Shown: positions 8,331 through 15,599 of the stretch, one piece after another | Numbering within the stretch: the first letter of the stretch is position 1 | How the letters are laid out: every line of letters begins with the position of its first letter | From: Muribaculaceae bacterium | Lineage (GTDB): Bacteria > Bacteroidota > Bacteroidia > Bacteroidales > Muribaculaceae | Direction: 5' to 3' | Length of the DNA stretch: 64,000 bases | NCBI GenBank assembly: GCA_017557665.1 | Contig: JAFYYI010000003.1 | Location: forward strand, 124,001 to 188,000 | The notes under the pieces: generated by a model | Told to the model about the DNA's origin: nothing | The model's input: the letters and a program-made list of their open reading frames with translations, nothing else | Databases searched by the model: none | Position numbers and translations under genes: made by a program

Positions 8331-9365
8331 ATGGCAGGACATAAATATAAAGGATACACTAATGATGGCCGTCCGCTCAAAATCTCCTTTGACGTGGATG
8401 GTGACGACACGCCCCACGGCACTCTTGACCTGGGGTTGACCGATCAACCTGCCTTGTCTGAAAGAATAGGCCTGGGTAAGGGACTGTGTTTCATTAGTTT
8501 CGGTAGCGGCAGCAGTGGCAACTGCGCCTACTTGGGAACACCGCGTGGCGGTATCCTCATCGATGCCGGCATCAGGGAGCCTGTCAAGTATCATCGCAAG
8601 AAAAAGAATCCCGAACGCCAGGATGTGCCCACGCTGGACCAGGCGTTCGCCGAACTGGAGCATAACGGCATCAGCCGTGATATGGTCAAGGGTGTCTTGC
8701 TCACCCATGCCCACCAGGACCACATGCGGTGCCTGTATCCCGCCGTGACAGCTTGTAATTGCAGCGTGTTCTGCACGATGGGCGTGATGAGCCAGTTGTT
8801 GCAGCGTTGCCGCATCTCTGGACGCATCACCGACCGTCATGTGCCCATCTTCAAGGAGATTCCCTTCCGCATCTTGGATATGGAAATCACCGCCTTTGAG
8901 ACGAGCCATGACGTGAAGAGTGTGGGCTTCAGCATCGAGTATGAGGGTGAGCGCTTTGTCGTCGCCACCGACATGGGCATCATTACCCAACGCGCCGCCC
9001 ACTACATGAGCCGCGCCAACTATCTGATGATAGAGTGTAACTATGACCTCGAAATGCTCGAGAACGGCAAATATTCGGCCATGCTAAAGGACCGTGTCAA
9101 GGGCGAAAAGGGACATCTTGACAACGTGGTGTCGGCACAGTTCGTTGCCAGCAATTACCATAAGGGATTGCGTCATGTGTTCTTGTGTCACTTGAGCAAG
9201 GATAATAACACCGAGGAGATTGCCCTCACCACGATGCGTCGTGCGCTGGAGCAGCGAGGACTCAGCGTCGGCGACGGTTCCAACTCCGCTTCCCAGTGTA
9301 ACCGGGATATCCAGATTTGCGCTTTGCCCCGCTATACTTCTTCCGGCTTTTTTGTTTTGGCTTGA
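8331..9365 (+). CDS. MBL-fold metallo-hydrolase (YycJ/WalJ-like)
   Basis: 344 residues. After an N-terminal lead of about 50 residues the metallo-beta-lactamase core starts ISFGSGSSGNCAYLGT. The zinc motif is HAHQDH (near 125-130), followed by ETSHDVKSVGF, FVVATDMG and CHLSKDNNT, the standard order for YycJ/WalJ proteins (5'-3' exonuclease-like or cell-wall signalling). The C-terminal ICALPRYTSSGFFVL resembles the family's usual ending, so the stop at 9365 looks genuine even though it runs 104 bases into the convergent DUF3298 gene. The long N-terminal lead may mean a later start, but no better start codon was found. Confidence 0.88.
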   Translation: MAGHKYKGYTNDGRPLKISFDVDGDDTPHGTLDLGLTDQPALSERIGLGKGLCFISFGSGSSGNCAYLGTPRGGILIDAGIREPVKYHRKKKNPERQDVPTLDQAFAELEHNGISRDMVKGVLLTHAHQDHMRCLYPAVTACNCSVFCTMGVMSQLLQRCRISGRITDRHVPIFKEIPFRILDMEITAFETSHDVKSVGFSIEYEGERFVVATDMGIITQRAAHYMSRANYLMIECNYDLEMLENGKYSAMLKDRVKGEKGHLDNVVSAQFVASNYHKGLRHVFLCHLSKDNNTEEIALTTMRRALEQRGLSVGDGSNSASQCNRDIQICALPRYTSSGFFVLA

Positions 9366-10413
9366 CGTATTGGGAGTTGTAGTACGAGTTTGCGGTACTT
9401 GTCTTCTTCGTCTTCTTTACCTCGGTGGTCGTTGCTGCCGTGGTCTTCTTGGCAGATGACCCGTTCAGGGGCTCGGGTTTGATGTTGTCATCAAACACCT
9501 TGATGCCTTCATTCTCCTTGACCAGCTGCTTGAAGTCCTCGGTGAAGAAGTCTTCAAGACGGTCGTAATCAATCATTACCTCAATGGGGGACGTCGAGAT
9601 GGTGCCCTGTCGGTACTCAAATTTCACACCCTTCTTGCCGCAACAGATTTCGGCGGGCACGTTCAGGGCGTGCTGCAACTTGGAATCATCGCCGCGATAC
9701 TTGTTCAATTCATCAATTTTCTTGTTGATGAGTTTGAGCAACTTGTTCTCTTTGTCAACGTCGGCTGTGAGGATTTCAAGGCGGGAGAGCAGGCGCTGCC
9801 GCTGTCTGTCATAGTGGACGAAGTATTTGCTCTCGATGTTGGCGCTGCCGTTGTACTCGACCTTGTCGATTTCCATCACCAGCAGGCGCTGCGAGGTCAT
9901 GTAGGGGTAAACGAGCACCTGGCTCACGTTGCCGTACACGGGCACGATGGTGGGTGCCGACGAGAGCTTGGTGTATTCGTCGTCAATGGGCTTGTTGAAG
10001 GAGGGCTTGTTCAGGTAGACAAAGCGTGCGTCCTTCATATGCGCTTGGTTGTTGCCGAAGGCTTTGTTGATCAATTCCTTGTTGAGCTCATCAAAGCAGC
10101 TGTCACCGTTCACCTTGAGCGGCCAGCGCACCTTCACATGCTTGATGCTGGTGTAGCGGGTGCTGTTGTCGCCACTGATCGAGGGCGTGTTGGCGATATA
10201 GTAATAGGTGTTGTGCTGCAACTCGTCGAACACGTCGTCCTGGAATGTCGTGACCAGGGTATCGGCTTCGGTAACGACATCGGTCGAGTCTCGCTGGTCA
10301 AAAAGGCTTTGGGTGCCGCCGGCCTCGATGCGGCGCGACATATACCATCCCGCGGCCACCAAGTCGATGACCGTTAGCAGGCAGATGACGATGATGAGGT
10401 TCTTTTTGGTCAT
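9262..10413 (-). CDS. Membrane-anchored DUF3298 (RsiV-like) domain protein
   Basis: 383 residues. One N-terminal hydrophobic helix (LIIVICLLTVIDLVAAGWYM, about 5-24) suggests a signal anchor with the rest in the periplasm. The central part, IKHVKVRWPLKVNGDSCFDELNKELI and VLVYPYMTSQRLLVMEID, followed by GVKFEYRQGTISTSPIEVMIDYDRL, has the strand order of DUF4163/DUF3298 domains known from anti-sigma RsiV. The last 70 residues are Lys/Thr/Arg-rich and disordered-looking, ending WNRRRR. It starts 20 bases after ispH, so it is the third gene of the cmk-ispH unit. Its 3' end overlaps the convergent metallo-hydrolase gene by 104 bases. The function is unknown. Confidence 0.8.
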   Translation of the reverse strand: MTKKNLIIVICLLTVIDLVAAGWYMSRRIEAGGTQSLFDQRDSTDVVTEADTLVTTFQDDVFDELQHNTYYYIANTPSISGDNSTRYTSIKHVKVRWPLKVNGDSCFDELNKELINKAFGNNQAHMKDARFVYLNKPSFNKPIDDEYTKLSSAPTIVPVYGNVSQVLVYPYMTSQRLLVMEIDKVEYNGSANIESKYFVHYDRQRQRLLSRLEILTADVDKENKLLKLINKKIDELNKYRGDDSKLQHALNVPAEICCGKKGVKFEYRQGTISTSPIEVMIDYDRLEDFFTEDFKQLVKENEGIKVFDDNIKPEPLNGSSAKKTTAATTTEVKKTKKTSTANSYYNSQYVKPKQKSRKKYSGAKRKSGYPGYTGKRSWNRRRR

Positions 10414-10433
10414 GTTGTATCAACTTAATAGCT

Positions 10434-11327
10434 TTACAGCGGGTTGCTGTTGGATGATTCAGTTAATTGTTGAACGGCATCGCTGACGCGTTGCATCAGC
10501 CAGCGGGGCGTGGAAGTGGCGCCGCAGATGCCGATGCGTTCCTTGCCCACGAGCCATGCCGGGTCGATGTCGGCCTCGCTGCTCACCAGGTGGGAGTCGG
10601 CATTGGCATCAAGGCACTCGGCAAACAGGATGCGCCCGTTGCTGCTCTTGGCCCCACTGACGAACAGAATCAGTTCGTGCCGGGTGGCGAAGTCACGGAT
10701 TTGCGGGATGCGGTTGGCGACCGAGCGGCAGATGGTGTCATAGCTGCTGAAGGTCACACCGGGTTTCACCCTGCGCTTGATTTCCTCGACGATGTGCCGG
10801 AACTCCTGCACGCTCTTGGTCGTCTGGGAGTAGAGGTAGATGTCGCGTGAATAGTCAATTTTGTCGATTTCGTCAATGTTCTCGATGACAGTGGCTTGCC
10901 CCTGGGTTTGGCCTACAAGGCCCAACACCTCGGCATGGCCGCGCTTGCCGTAGATGACAATCTGAGGCAGGGGTTGGCCTTGTTCGGTCGAGTGAAAAGT
11001 GGCGTTGATGCGCTGCTGCAGTTTCAGCACCACGGGGCAGGTGGCGTCGATGATCTCGATGCGGTTGCGCCGCGCCGTCTCATAGGTCTCGGGCGGCTCG
11101 CCGTGGGCGCGCAGGAGCACTTTCACGTCGTGCAGCTCTTCCAGCTGCTCGTGGGTGATGGTCTCCAGCCCGCAACTGGCCAGACGGTCCACCTCGGCGG
11201 TGTTGTGCACAATGTCGCCCAGGCAGTAGAGGTGCCCGCTCTTGTTGAGCTCCTCCTCGGCCTTGCTGATGGCTGTCGTTACCCCGAAGCAGAACCCTGA
11301 ACCCTTATCAATCTCAATAATTGCCAT
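10434..11327 (-). CDS. ispH: 4-hydroxy-3-methylbut-2-enyl diphosphate reductase
   Basis: 297 residues. IspH makes IPP and DMAPP from HMBPP, the last step of the MEP isoprenoid pathway, using an iron-sulfur cluster. The three cluster cysteines are visible in GFCFGV (residue 13), DATCPVV (near 97) and DTIC (near 200). HTAEVDRL, LRAHGEPPE, GKRGHAEVLG and GATSTPRWL are the other expected motifs. It lies between cmk (upstream, 86 bases of repeat) and the DUF3298 gene (20 bases). Isoprenoid units made here would feed the polyprenyl synthase at 13330 and menA at 38737. Confidence 0.96.
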   Translation of the reverse strand: MAIIEIDKGSGFCFGVTTAISKAEEELNKSGHLYCLGDIVHNTAEVDRLASCGLETITHEQLEELHDVKVLLRAHGEPPETYETARRNRIEIIDATCPVVLKLQQRINATFHSTEQGQPLPQIVIYGKRGHAEVLGLVGQTQGQATVIENIDEIDKIDYSRDIYLYSQTTKSVQEFRHIVEEIKRRVKPGVTFSSYDTICRSVANRIPQIRDFATRHELILFVSGAKSSNGRILFAECLDANADSHLVSSEADIDPAWLVGKERIGICGATSTPRWLMQRVSDAVQQLTESSNSNPL

Positions 11328-11353
11328 GAACAGCTGTCAAGCTTAAGAGCCGT

Positions 11354-11416
11354 CAAACTCCCAACTCCTAATTTCTAACTCCTAATTTCTAATTCCTAAT
11401 TCCTAATTTCTAATTA
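11354..11416. repeat. Heptamer repeat (CTAATTT/CTAATTC)
   Basis: About eight copies of CTAATTTCTAATTC-type words between cmk and ispH. The cmk stop codon is at its edge. The same word family flanks the four-helix-bundle gene at 14.3-14.7 kb. Confidence 0.85.
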
Positions 11417-12118
11417 TTTAGCCCTTTCCAGGTAGAGCTGGTAAAGCCACTCGTTCTGCTCGTCGATGGTCATGTTGGAGTTGTCGAGCACTACTGCGTC
11501 GTCGGCCTGGCGCAGCGGGCTTTCCTTGCGCGTGCTGTCGATGCGGTCACGCTCGTTGACGTTGGCCAGCACCTCTTTAAAGGTTGTCGTGGTGTCGCCC
11601 TTGCCCCGCAGTTCATTGTAGCGGCGCTGCGCGCGCACCTCGGGAGTTGCCGTGGCAAACACCTTCATCTCGGCATCAGGAAATACCACGGTGCCGATAT
11701 CACGGCCGTCCATCACGAGCCCTTTGTCCTTGCCCATCGCCTGCTGTTGGCGTACCATCTCCTTGCGCACGAAGCCGATGGCGGCGATGATGCTCACCAC
11801 GTTGCTCACGCGCATCGAGCGGATGTAGCGCTCCACGTTGCGGCCGTTGAGCACCGTCACGCTCTTGCCCTCCTTGGTGGGGCGGAAGGTGATGGCGATG
11901 TCGCCGTTCTTCAGGTGCTGCTTGAGCGCTTTCTCGTCAACCTGCTCACCCTTGATGAGCTTGTTGCGCAAGGCAAACAGCGTTACGGCACGGTACATTG
12001 CACCAGTGTCTACATAGGCGTAACCGATTCTCTTGGCCAGGGCTTTGGCCATTGTGCTCTTGCCGGTTGACGAGTGACCGTCAATGGCGATAGTGATTCT
12101 CTTGAGTGTCATTGTCAT
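11414..12118 (-). CDS. cmk: Cytidylate kinase
   Basis: 234 residues, normal for CMP/dCMP kinase. P-loop near the N-terminus [35 protein letters not shown] and [23 protein letters not shown] are the conserved CMP-binding segments; the lid is in [15 protein letters not shown] and [24 protein letters not shown]. It phosphorylates CMP and dCMP with [15 protein letters not shown], at the third Met, could equally be the start. A TAATTTTG -7 box lies about 25 bases upstream on this strand (12143-12150). It heads the cmk-ispH-DUF3298 unit. Confidence 0.96.
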   Translation of the reverse strand: MTMTLKRITIAIDGHSSTGKSTMAKALAKRIGYAYVDTGAMYRAVTLFALRNKLIKGEQVDEKALKQHLKNGDIAITFRPTKEGKSVTVLNGRNVERYIRSMRVSNVVSIIAAIGFVRKEMVRQQQAMGKDKGLVMDGRDIGTVVFPDAEMKVFATATPEVRAQRRYNELRGKGDTTTTFKEVLANVNERDRIDSTRKESPLRQADDAVVLDNSNMTIDEQNEWLYQLYLERAK

Positions 12119-12337
12119 CGATGAATGTTGATTAACTGGCTACAAAATTATATAAAAAAAATGAGACAAGTGAAAAACTTGTTACCGATGTTGAGATTTT
12201 ATGGCTACCAGTAGACGGTTAGCCGATTGTCGCGGCAGGTAGTGGTGGCTGAGTCCATGAAAAAAGCATAAAAAACGGCCACTTTCTATGAGTTTATGCC
12301 AATTATTTGTAATTTTGTGGCAAAACAGAATCATGAC

Positions 12338-12643
12338 ATGAGACTATTACTGTACACGTTGATTGTAGCATTGATGGCATTGGCTGCTTGCCGCGAGGAG
12401 AAATCGCCCTTGGATGCCGAGGCGCGTGACTGCGGCATGAGGGCTGCAGCTGCGCTCGTAGCTGTGGATCACACCGACACGATGTCGATGGAGCGTGCCG
12501 TGATGGATGCCAAAGCCAAGCAGAGCGTGTATGCGCTCAAGCGGGATTCGGCGGCAGTGAGGGCCTTTGACGAGGCTTTCCGCTCTTACCTCAAGGAGAA
12601 AGACAAATACTTGTATCAATCCATATTCCCTGAAGAGAAATGA
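12338..12643 (+). CDS. Small putative lipoprotein
   Basis: 101 residues from the ATG of MRLLLYTLIVALMALAAC. This start is preferred over the in-frame ATG at 12296 because it begins a clean lipoprotein signal with Cys at 18. A TAATTTTG -7 box at 12310-12317 would also place the upstream ATG before the transcript start. The mature part is charged and alpha-helical (AMDAKAKQSVYALKRDSAAVRAFDEAFRSYLKEKDKYLYQ) with no recognised domain. Its stop overlaps the ATG of the next gene in ATGA, so the two are translationally coupled. The function is unknown; it is probably an envelope protein working with its neighbour. Confidence 0.75.
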   Translation: MRLLLYTLIVALMALAACREEKSPLDAEARDCGMRAAAALVAVDHTDTMSMERAVMDAKAKQSVYALKRDSAAVRAFDEAFRSYLKEKDKYLYQSIFPEEK

Positions 12644-13293
12644 AAAGACTACCCATATTGTTGATTGGCTTGATGTTCCTGCTCACGGCCTGTGGCGGAG
12701 CCAGCAAGCGGGGCGAAGAGGCAGGACACAGGTTCCTTGCTGCATGGGGCGACACGGCGGCGATGCACAAGACGGTGCAGCAGTTTGACGCCCTGCGCGG
12801 TGACAGCTTGCGCTGGCCGTGGGAGGTGAAGGCCGCCAATCGTGCCTTTGCCGGGGTGCTGATTGCCGACGGACGCGACTCGTTGCTTCAGGCGGCACAC
12901 GTCATCTCGCTCTCGCCGCGTGAGCTTGCGCAGCTCAAGTGTCCGCCGATGATGGAACTGCTGCGACTGCGCCAGTTCGACACCGACTCGGCAGCCGACT
13001 ACCTGTCCCTGATACACTGGCTGTGTTACACGGTGGGCTATGACCGTCATGTGGAGGTCTTTGACAGCACGCTGGAGGCCATCGTGGCCGGCTACTCGCT
13101 CCGGGAACAGATGGACGTCTACGTGCAGTGCTCGCGTCCTGCAGCCCTGGGTTCGGCGCTTGCCGCCGATGCCAACAAGCCTGATGCCGACATGGACGAC
13201 ATCAATGCCCGCATCAACGAGTTGCGCGACATTTACACACCTGCCGATTTCCAGACCTTTGAAACTGCCTATAAAGCCGCTCTCAAGCGTTAA
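12640..13293 (+). CDS. Hypothetical lipoprotein
   Basis: 217 residues with lipobox LLTAC (Cys 18). The mature protein is helical with repeated short helices (EEAGHRFLAAWGDTAAMHKTVQQFDALRG and later a similar FQTFETAYKAALKR end), and no domain is recognised. It overlaps the previous lipoprotein gene by four bases. After 36 bases the polyprenyl synthase follows, so all three may be one transcript. The pair looks like envelope proteins specific to this lineage; nothing in the sequence says what they bind. Confidence 0.75.
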   Translation: MKRLPILLIGLMFLLTACGGASKRGEEAGHRFLAAWGDTAAMHKTVQQFDALRGDSLRWPWEVKAANRAFAGVLIADGRDSLLQAAHVISLSPRELAQLKCPPMMELLRLRQFDTDSAADYLSLIHWLCYTVGYDRHVEVFDSTLEAIVAGYSLREQMDVYVQCSRPAALGSALAADANKPDADMDDINARINELRDIYTPADFQTFETAYKAALKR

Positions 13294-13329
13294 CACGATA
13301 AACCATTTCCTAATTCAACGAATCACAAA

Positions 13330-14286
13330 ATGAAATCTTACCTTGACACCATCAATCAGGCGATTGCAGCCATCCCTTATCCGCAACAGCCTTCCCAACT
13401 TTATGAGCCCATCGCCTATCACATGGCTTTGGGTGGTAAGCGCATCCGTCCAGTGTTGACGCTCATGGCTTGTGACGCCATGGGTGGAGACCTCGCCTTG
13501 GCCGTTGATGCCGCCGTAGGCCTGGAGATGTTCCACAACTTCACCTTGTTGCATGACGATGTGATGGACAACGCCGACGTGCGCCGTGGCAAGCCCACTG
13601 TTCATCGCCGTTGGGGTGACAACACTGCCATCTTGAGCGGTGACACGATGTTGACCATCGCCACGCAGTATATCGCCCGCACTGCCAACCCCCAGGTCAT
13701 GGACCTGTTCAACAAGACGGCCATCGAGATCTACGAGGGCCAGCAGTGGGATATGGACTTTGAGCAGCGCAACGATGTCACTGTCGAGGAATATATCAAC
13801 ATGATACGCCTCAAGACCTCGGTCCTGCTTGGATGTGCCCTCAAGACCGGTGCCCTGCTGGCCGATGCCGACGATGGGGATGCCGACACCCTCTATCGTG
13901 CCGGTGTGAACATGGGTTTGGCATTCCAGCTGAGGGACGACATGCTCGACGTGTGGGGTGACCCCGAGACATTCGGCAAGGAGATTGGCGGCGACATCAT
14001 GAACAACAAGAAGACCTTCCTGCTCATCAACGCCATGCAGCTGGCTACCGGTGACGATGCCGACGAGTTGCGCCACTGGCTCAATGACCAGTATGCCACC
14101 CGCGACGACAAGGTGGGTGGAGTGACGGCCCTGTATGAACGCCTGGGAGTACGTCAACTGGCCGAAGAAGCCATCGCCCACTACAATGACCTTGCTGTCG
14201 CCGACTTCAACCAAGTGAAAATGAGCGACGATGACAAACAGGCTTTCGTCCAGCTCTCGAATCGCTTAGCTGGCAGAAACTATTAA
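13330..14286 (+). CDS. Polyprenyl diphosphate synthase
   Basis: 318 residues, all-alpha isoprenoid synthase fold. GGKRIRP (35-41) binds IPP, the first aspartate motif is DDVMD (76-80), followed by RRGKPTVHRRWG, and the second is LRDDMLD (near 200-206) with GKEIGGDIMNNKKTFLL. It condenses IPP with allylic diphosphates. The residues two and five before the first DDxxD (HNFTLLHDDVMD) and the protein length fit a medium- or long-chain enzyme supplying the menaquinone side chain, but chain length is not certain. ispH upstream and menA downstream in the window belong to the same metabolism. Confidence 0.92.
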   Translation: MKSYLDTINQAIAAIPYPQQPSQLYEPIAYHMALGGKRIRPVLTLMACDAMGGDLALAVDAAVGLEMFHNFTLLHDDVMDNADVRRGKPTVHRRWGDNTAILSGDTMLTIATQYIARTANPQVMDLFNKTAIEIYEGQQWDMDFEQRNDVTVEEYINMIRLKTSVLLGCALKTGALLADADDGDADTLYRAGVNMGLAFQLRDDMLDVWGDPETFGKEIGGDIMNNKKTFLLINAMQLATGDDADELRHWLNDQYATRDDKVGGVTALYERLGVRQLAEEAIAHYNDLAVADFNQVKMSDDDKQAFVQLSNRLAGRNY

Positions 14287-14323
14287 AAATGAGAAATGAG
14301 AAATGAGGAATTAGAAATTAGAA
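14287..14323. repeat. Short-word repeat, left flank of the four-helix-bundle gene
   Basis: GAGAAATGAGAAATGAGG then AATTAGAAATTAG. The reverse complement of this block appears on the other side of the next gene (14691-14732), making an imperfect inverted repeat around it. Confidence 0.8.
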
Positions 14324-14332
14324 TTTTTTCTC

Positions 14333-14701
14333 ATGAGCGAGAACGCTATCAAGGACCAGAGCAAGGCATTTGCCATCCGCATTGTACGATTGTATCGATA
14401 TTTAAGCGAAGAGAAAAACGAAAAGGTACTTTCAAAACAACTGTTGCGTAGTGGGACAAGTATTGGTGCCAATGTCGTTGAAGCACAAGCTGCTGTTAGT
14501 AAAAAAGAATTTTTGTCCAAGATGTATATCTCCTTCAAGGAGTGTCGTGAAACGGAGTATTGGCTTGAATTGCTTCATGAAACCGGCTATCTCAGTGATG
14601 AAGAATTTGAGTCAATCAATCTAGATAACCTTGCCTTAAGGAAAATGCTCAGCAGTATCACCTTCACCACATCCCAGCGACTCAAAAACTCCAATTCCTA
14701 A
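14333..14701 (+). CDS. Four-helix-bundle protein (23S rRNA intervening-sequence/S23 family)
   Basis: 122 residues. The pattern FAIRIVRLYRYL...LSKQLLRSGTSIGANVVEAQAAVSKKEFLSKMYISFKECRETEYWLELL is the family hallmark: four amphipathic helices with the conserved RSGTSIGANVxEA turn. Relatives were first found inside intervening sequences of 23S rRNA genes, and the Avd protein of diversity-generating retroelements has the same fold; their molecular role is poorly known. Codon use is more AT-rich than in the neighbours. The last codons (NSNS and stop) are built from the repeat word that follows, and inverted word repeats bracket the gene, so it may travel as a small cassette. Confidence 0.88.
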   Translation: MSENAIKDQSKAFAIRIVRLYRYLSEEKNEKVLSKQLLRSGTSIGANVVEAQAAVSKKEFLSKMYISFKECRETEYWLELLHETGYLSDEEFESINLDNLALRKMLSSITFTTSQRLKNSNS

Positions 14702-14732
14702 CTCCTCATTCCTCATTTCTCATTCCTAATTT
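14691..14732. repeat. Short-word repeat, right flank of the four-helix-bundle gene
   Basis: CTCCTCATTCCTCATTTCTC then ATTCCTAATTT. It is the inverted counterpart of 14287-14323. The stop codon of the upstream gene (14699-14701) lies inside it, and the TatD gene starts three bases after it. Confidence 0.8.
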
Positions 14733-14734
14733 AT

Positions 14735-15508
14735 ATGATAGATAGTCATAGTCATATTTATTGCGACGCGTTTGACGAGGACCGTGATGCGGTGGTGGCA
14801 CGAGCCCGAGAGGCTGGCGTGCGCCACATCATCCTGCCCAACGAGAACCTGGAGAGCGTGCCGCGGCTTGCCGCGATGCGCGAGCAGTACCCCGAGTACA
14901 TCTCCATGGCCTTGGGCCTGCACCCCGAGGATGTGAAGGATGACTACCTCGATGTGCTCAACCGCATGCGCCCGTTGCTGGACCAGTATCCCGTCGTGGC
15001 CATCGGCGAAATCGGTATCGACCTGTATTGGGATAAGACCTGGCGTGAACAGCAGCATCGGGCACTCGACATCCAGCTCCACTGGTGCCATGAACTGGGC
15101 GTGCCTTTCATCATGCATTGCCGCGAGGCACTCGACGATATTCTCGACGTCATTGACCACCTTGACTGCCCCGTGCCGCCTGGCGTGTTCCATTGTTTTG
15201 CCGAAACACCGGCCGACGTTGAGCGCGTGCGCCGAAGGGGCGATTTCTATTTTGGTGTGAACGGCGTGGTCACTTTCAAGAAGAGCACCGTGCCCCAGTT
15301 GCTGCCGGCTATCGGCCTCGACCGCTTGCTGCTGGAGACCGATGCACCCTATCTCACGCCCGTGCCCCATCGCGGCAAGCGCAACGAGAGCGCCTTCATC
15401 CCTCACATCAACGATTTCATCGCCGGGCAACTCGGCGTCTCGCCCGAGGAGGTCAGCGCGGCTACCGATCGCAACGCCGCCCGCCTCTTCAACCTGAAAT
15501 TGGACTAA
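14735..15508 (+). CDS. TatD-family metal-dependent hydrolase
   Basis: 257 residues. TIM-barrel amidohydrolase: metal motif DSHSHIY (3-9), GEIGIDLYW (near 91-99), PFIMHCREA (with the third His), GVFHCFAET and the final LETDAPYLTPVPHRGKRNE with the catalytic Asp. Members are magnesium-dependent 3'-5' DNases or D-aminoacyl-tRNA deacylase-like enzymes; the exact substrate is not fixed by sequence. The start MIDSHSHI fits the family, which begins with the metal motif. The TAA stop lies within a perfect 13-bp hairpin. Confidence 0.93.
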   Translation: MIDSHSHIYCDAFDEDRDAVVARAREAGVRHIILPNENLESVPRLAAMREQYPEYISMALGLHPEDVKDDYLDVLNRMRPLLDQYPVVAIGEIGIDLYWDKTWREQQHRALDIQLHWCHELGVPFIMHCREALDDILDVIDHLDCPVPPGVFHCFAETPADVERVRRRGDFYFGVNGVVTFKKSTVPQLLPAIGLDRLLLETDAPYLTPVPHRGKRNESAFIPHINDFIAGQLGVSPEEVSAATDRNAARLFNLKLD

Positions 15509-15528
15509 TTAGACGAATTAGTCCAATT
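15498..15528 (+). terminator. Perfect 13-bp hairpin containing the TatD stop codon
   Basis: AATTGGACTAATT, loop AGACG, AATTAGTCCAATT. The stop codon TAA is inside the left arm, as with the glycosyltransferase at 3.8 kb. The arms are AT-rich and no T-run follows. Confidence 0.5.
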
Positions 15529-15547
15529 CCTCCAATCAAGAAACAAA

Positions 15548-15575
15548 GGGCCCGCAACCGTCAAGTTGCGGGCCC
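15548..15575. terminator. Bidirectional GC-rich terminator
   Basis: GGGCCCGCAAC, six-base loop CGTCAA, GTTGCGGGCCC: a perfect 11-bp stem between the convergent TatD and M13 peptidase genes. A moderately T-rich run follows on the plus side and CTTTGTTTC on the minus side. Confidence 0.85.
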
Positions 15576-15599
15576 TCGTTGTCTTGTTCTGGTCGTGGT

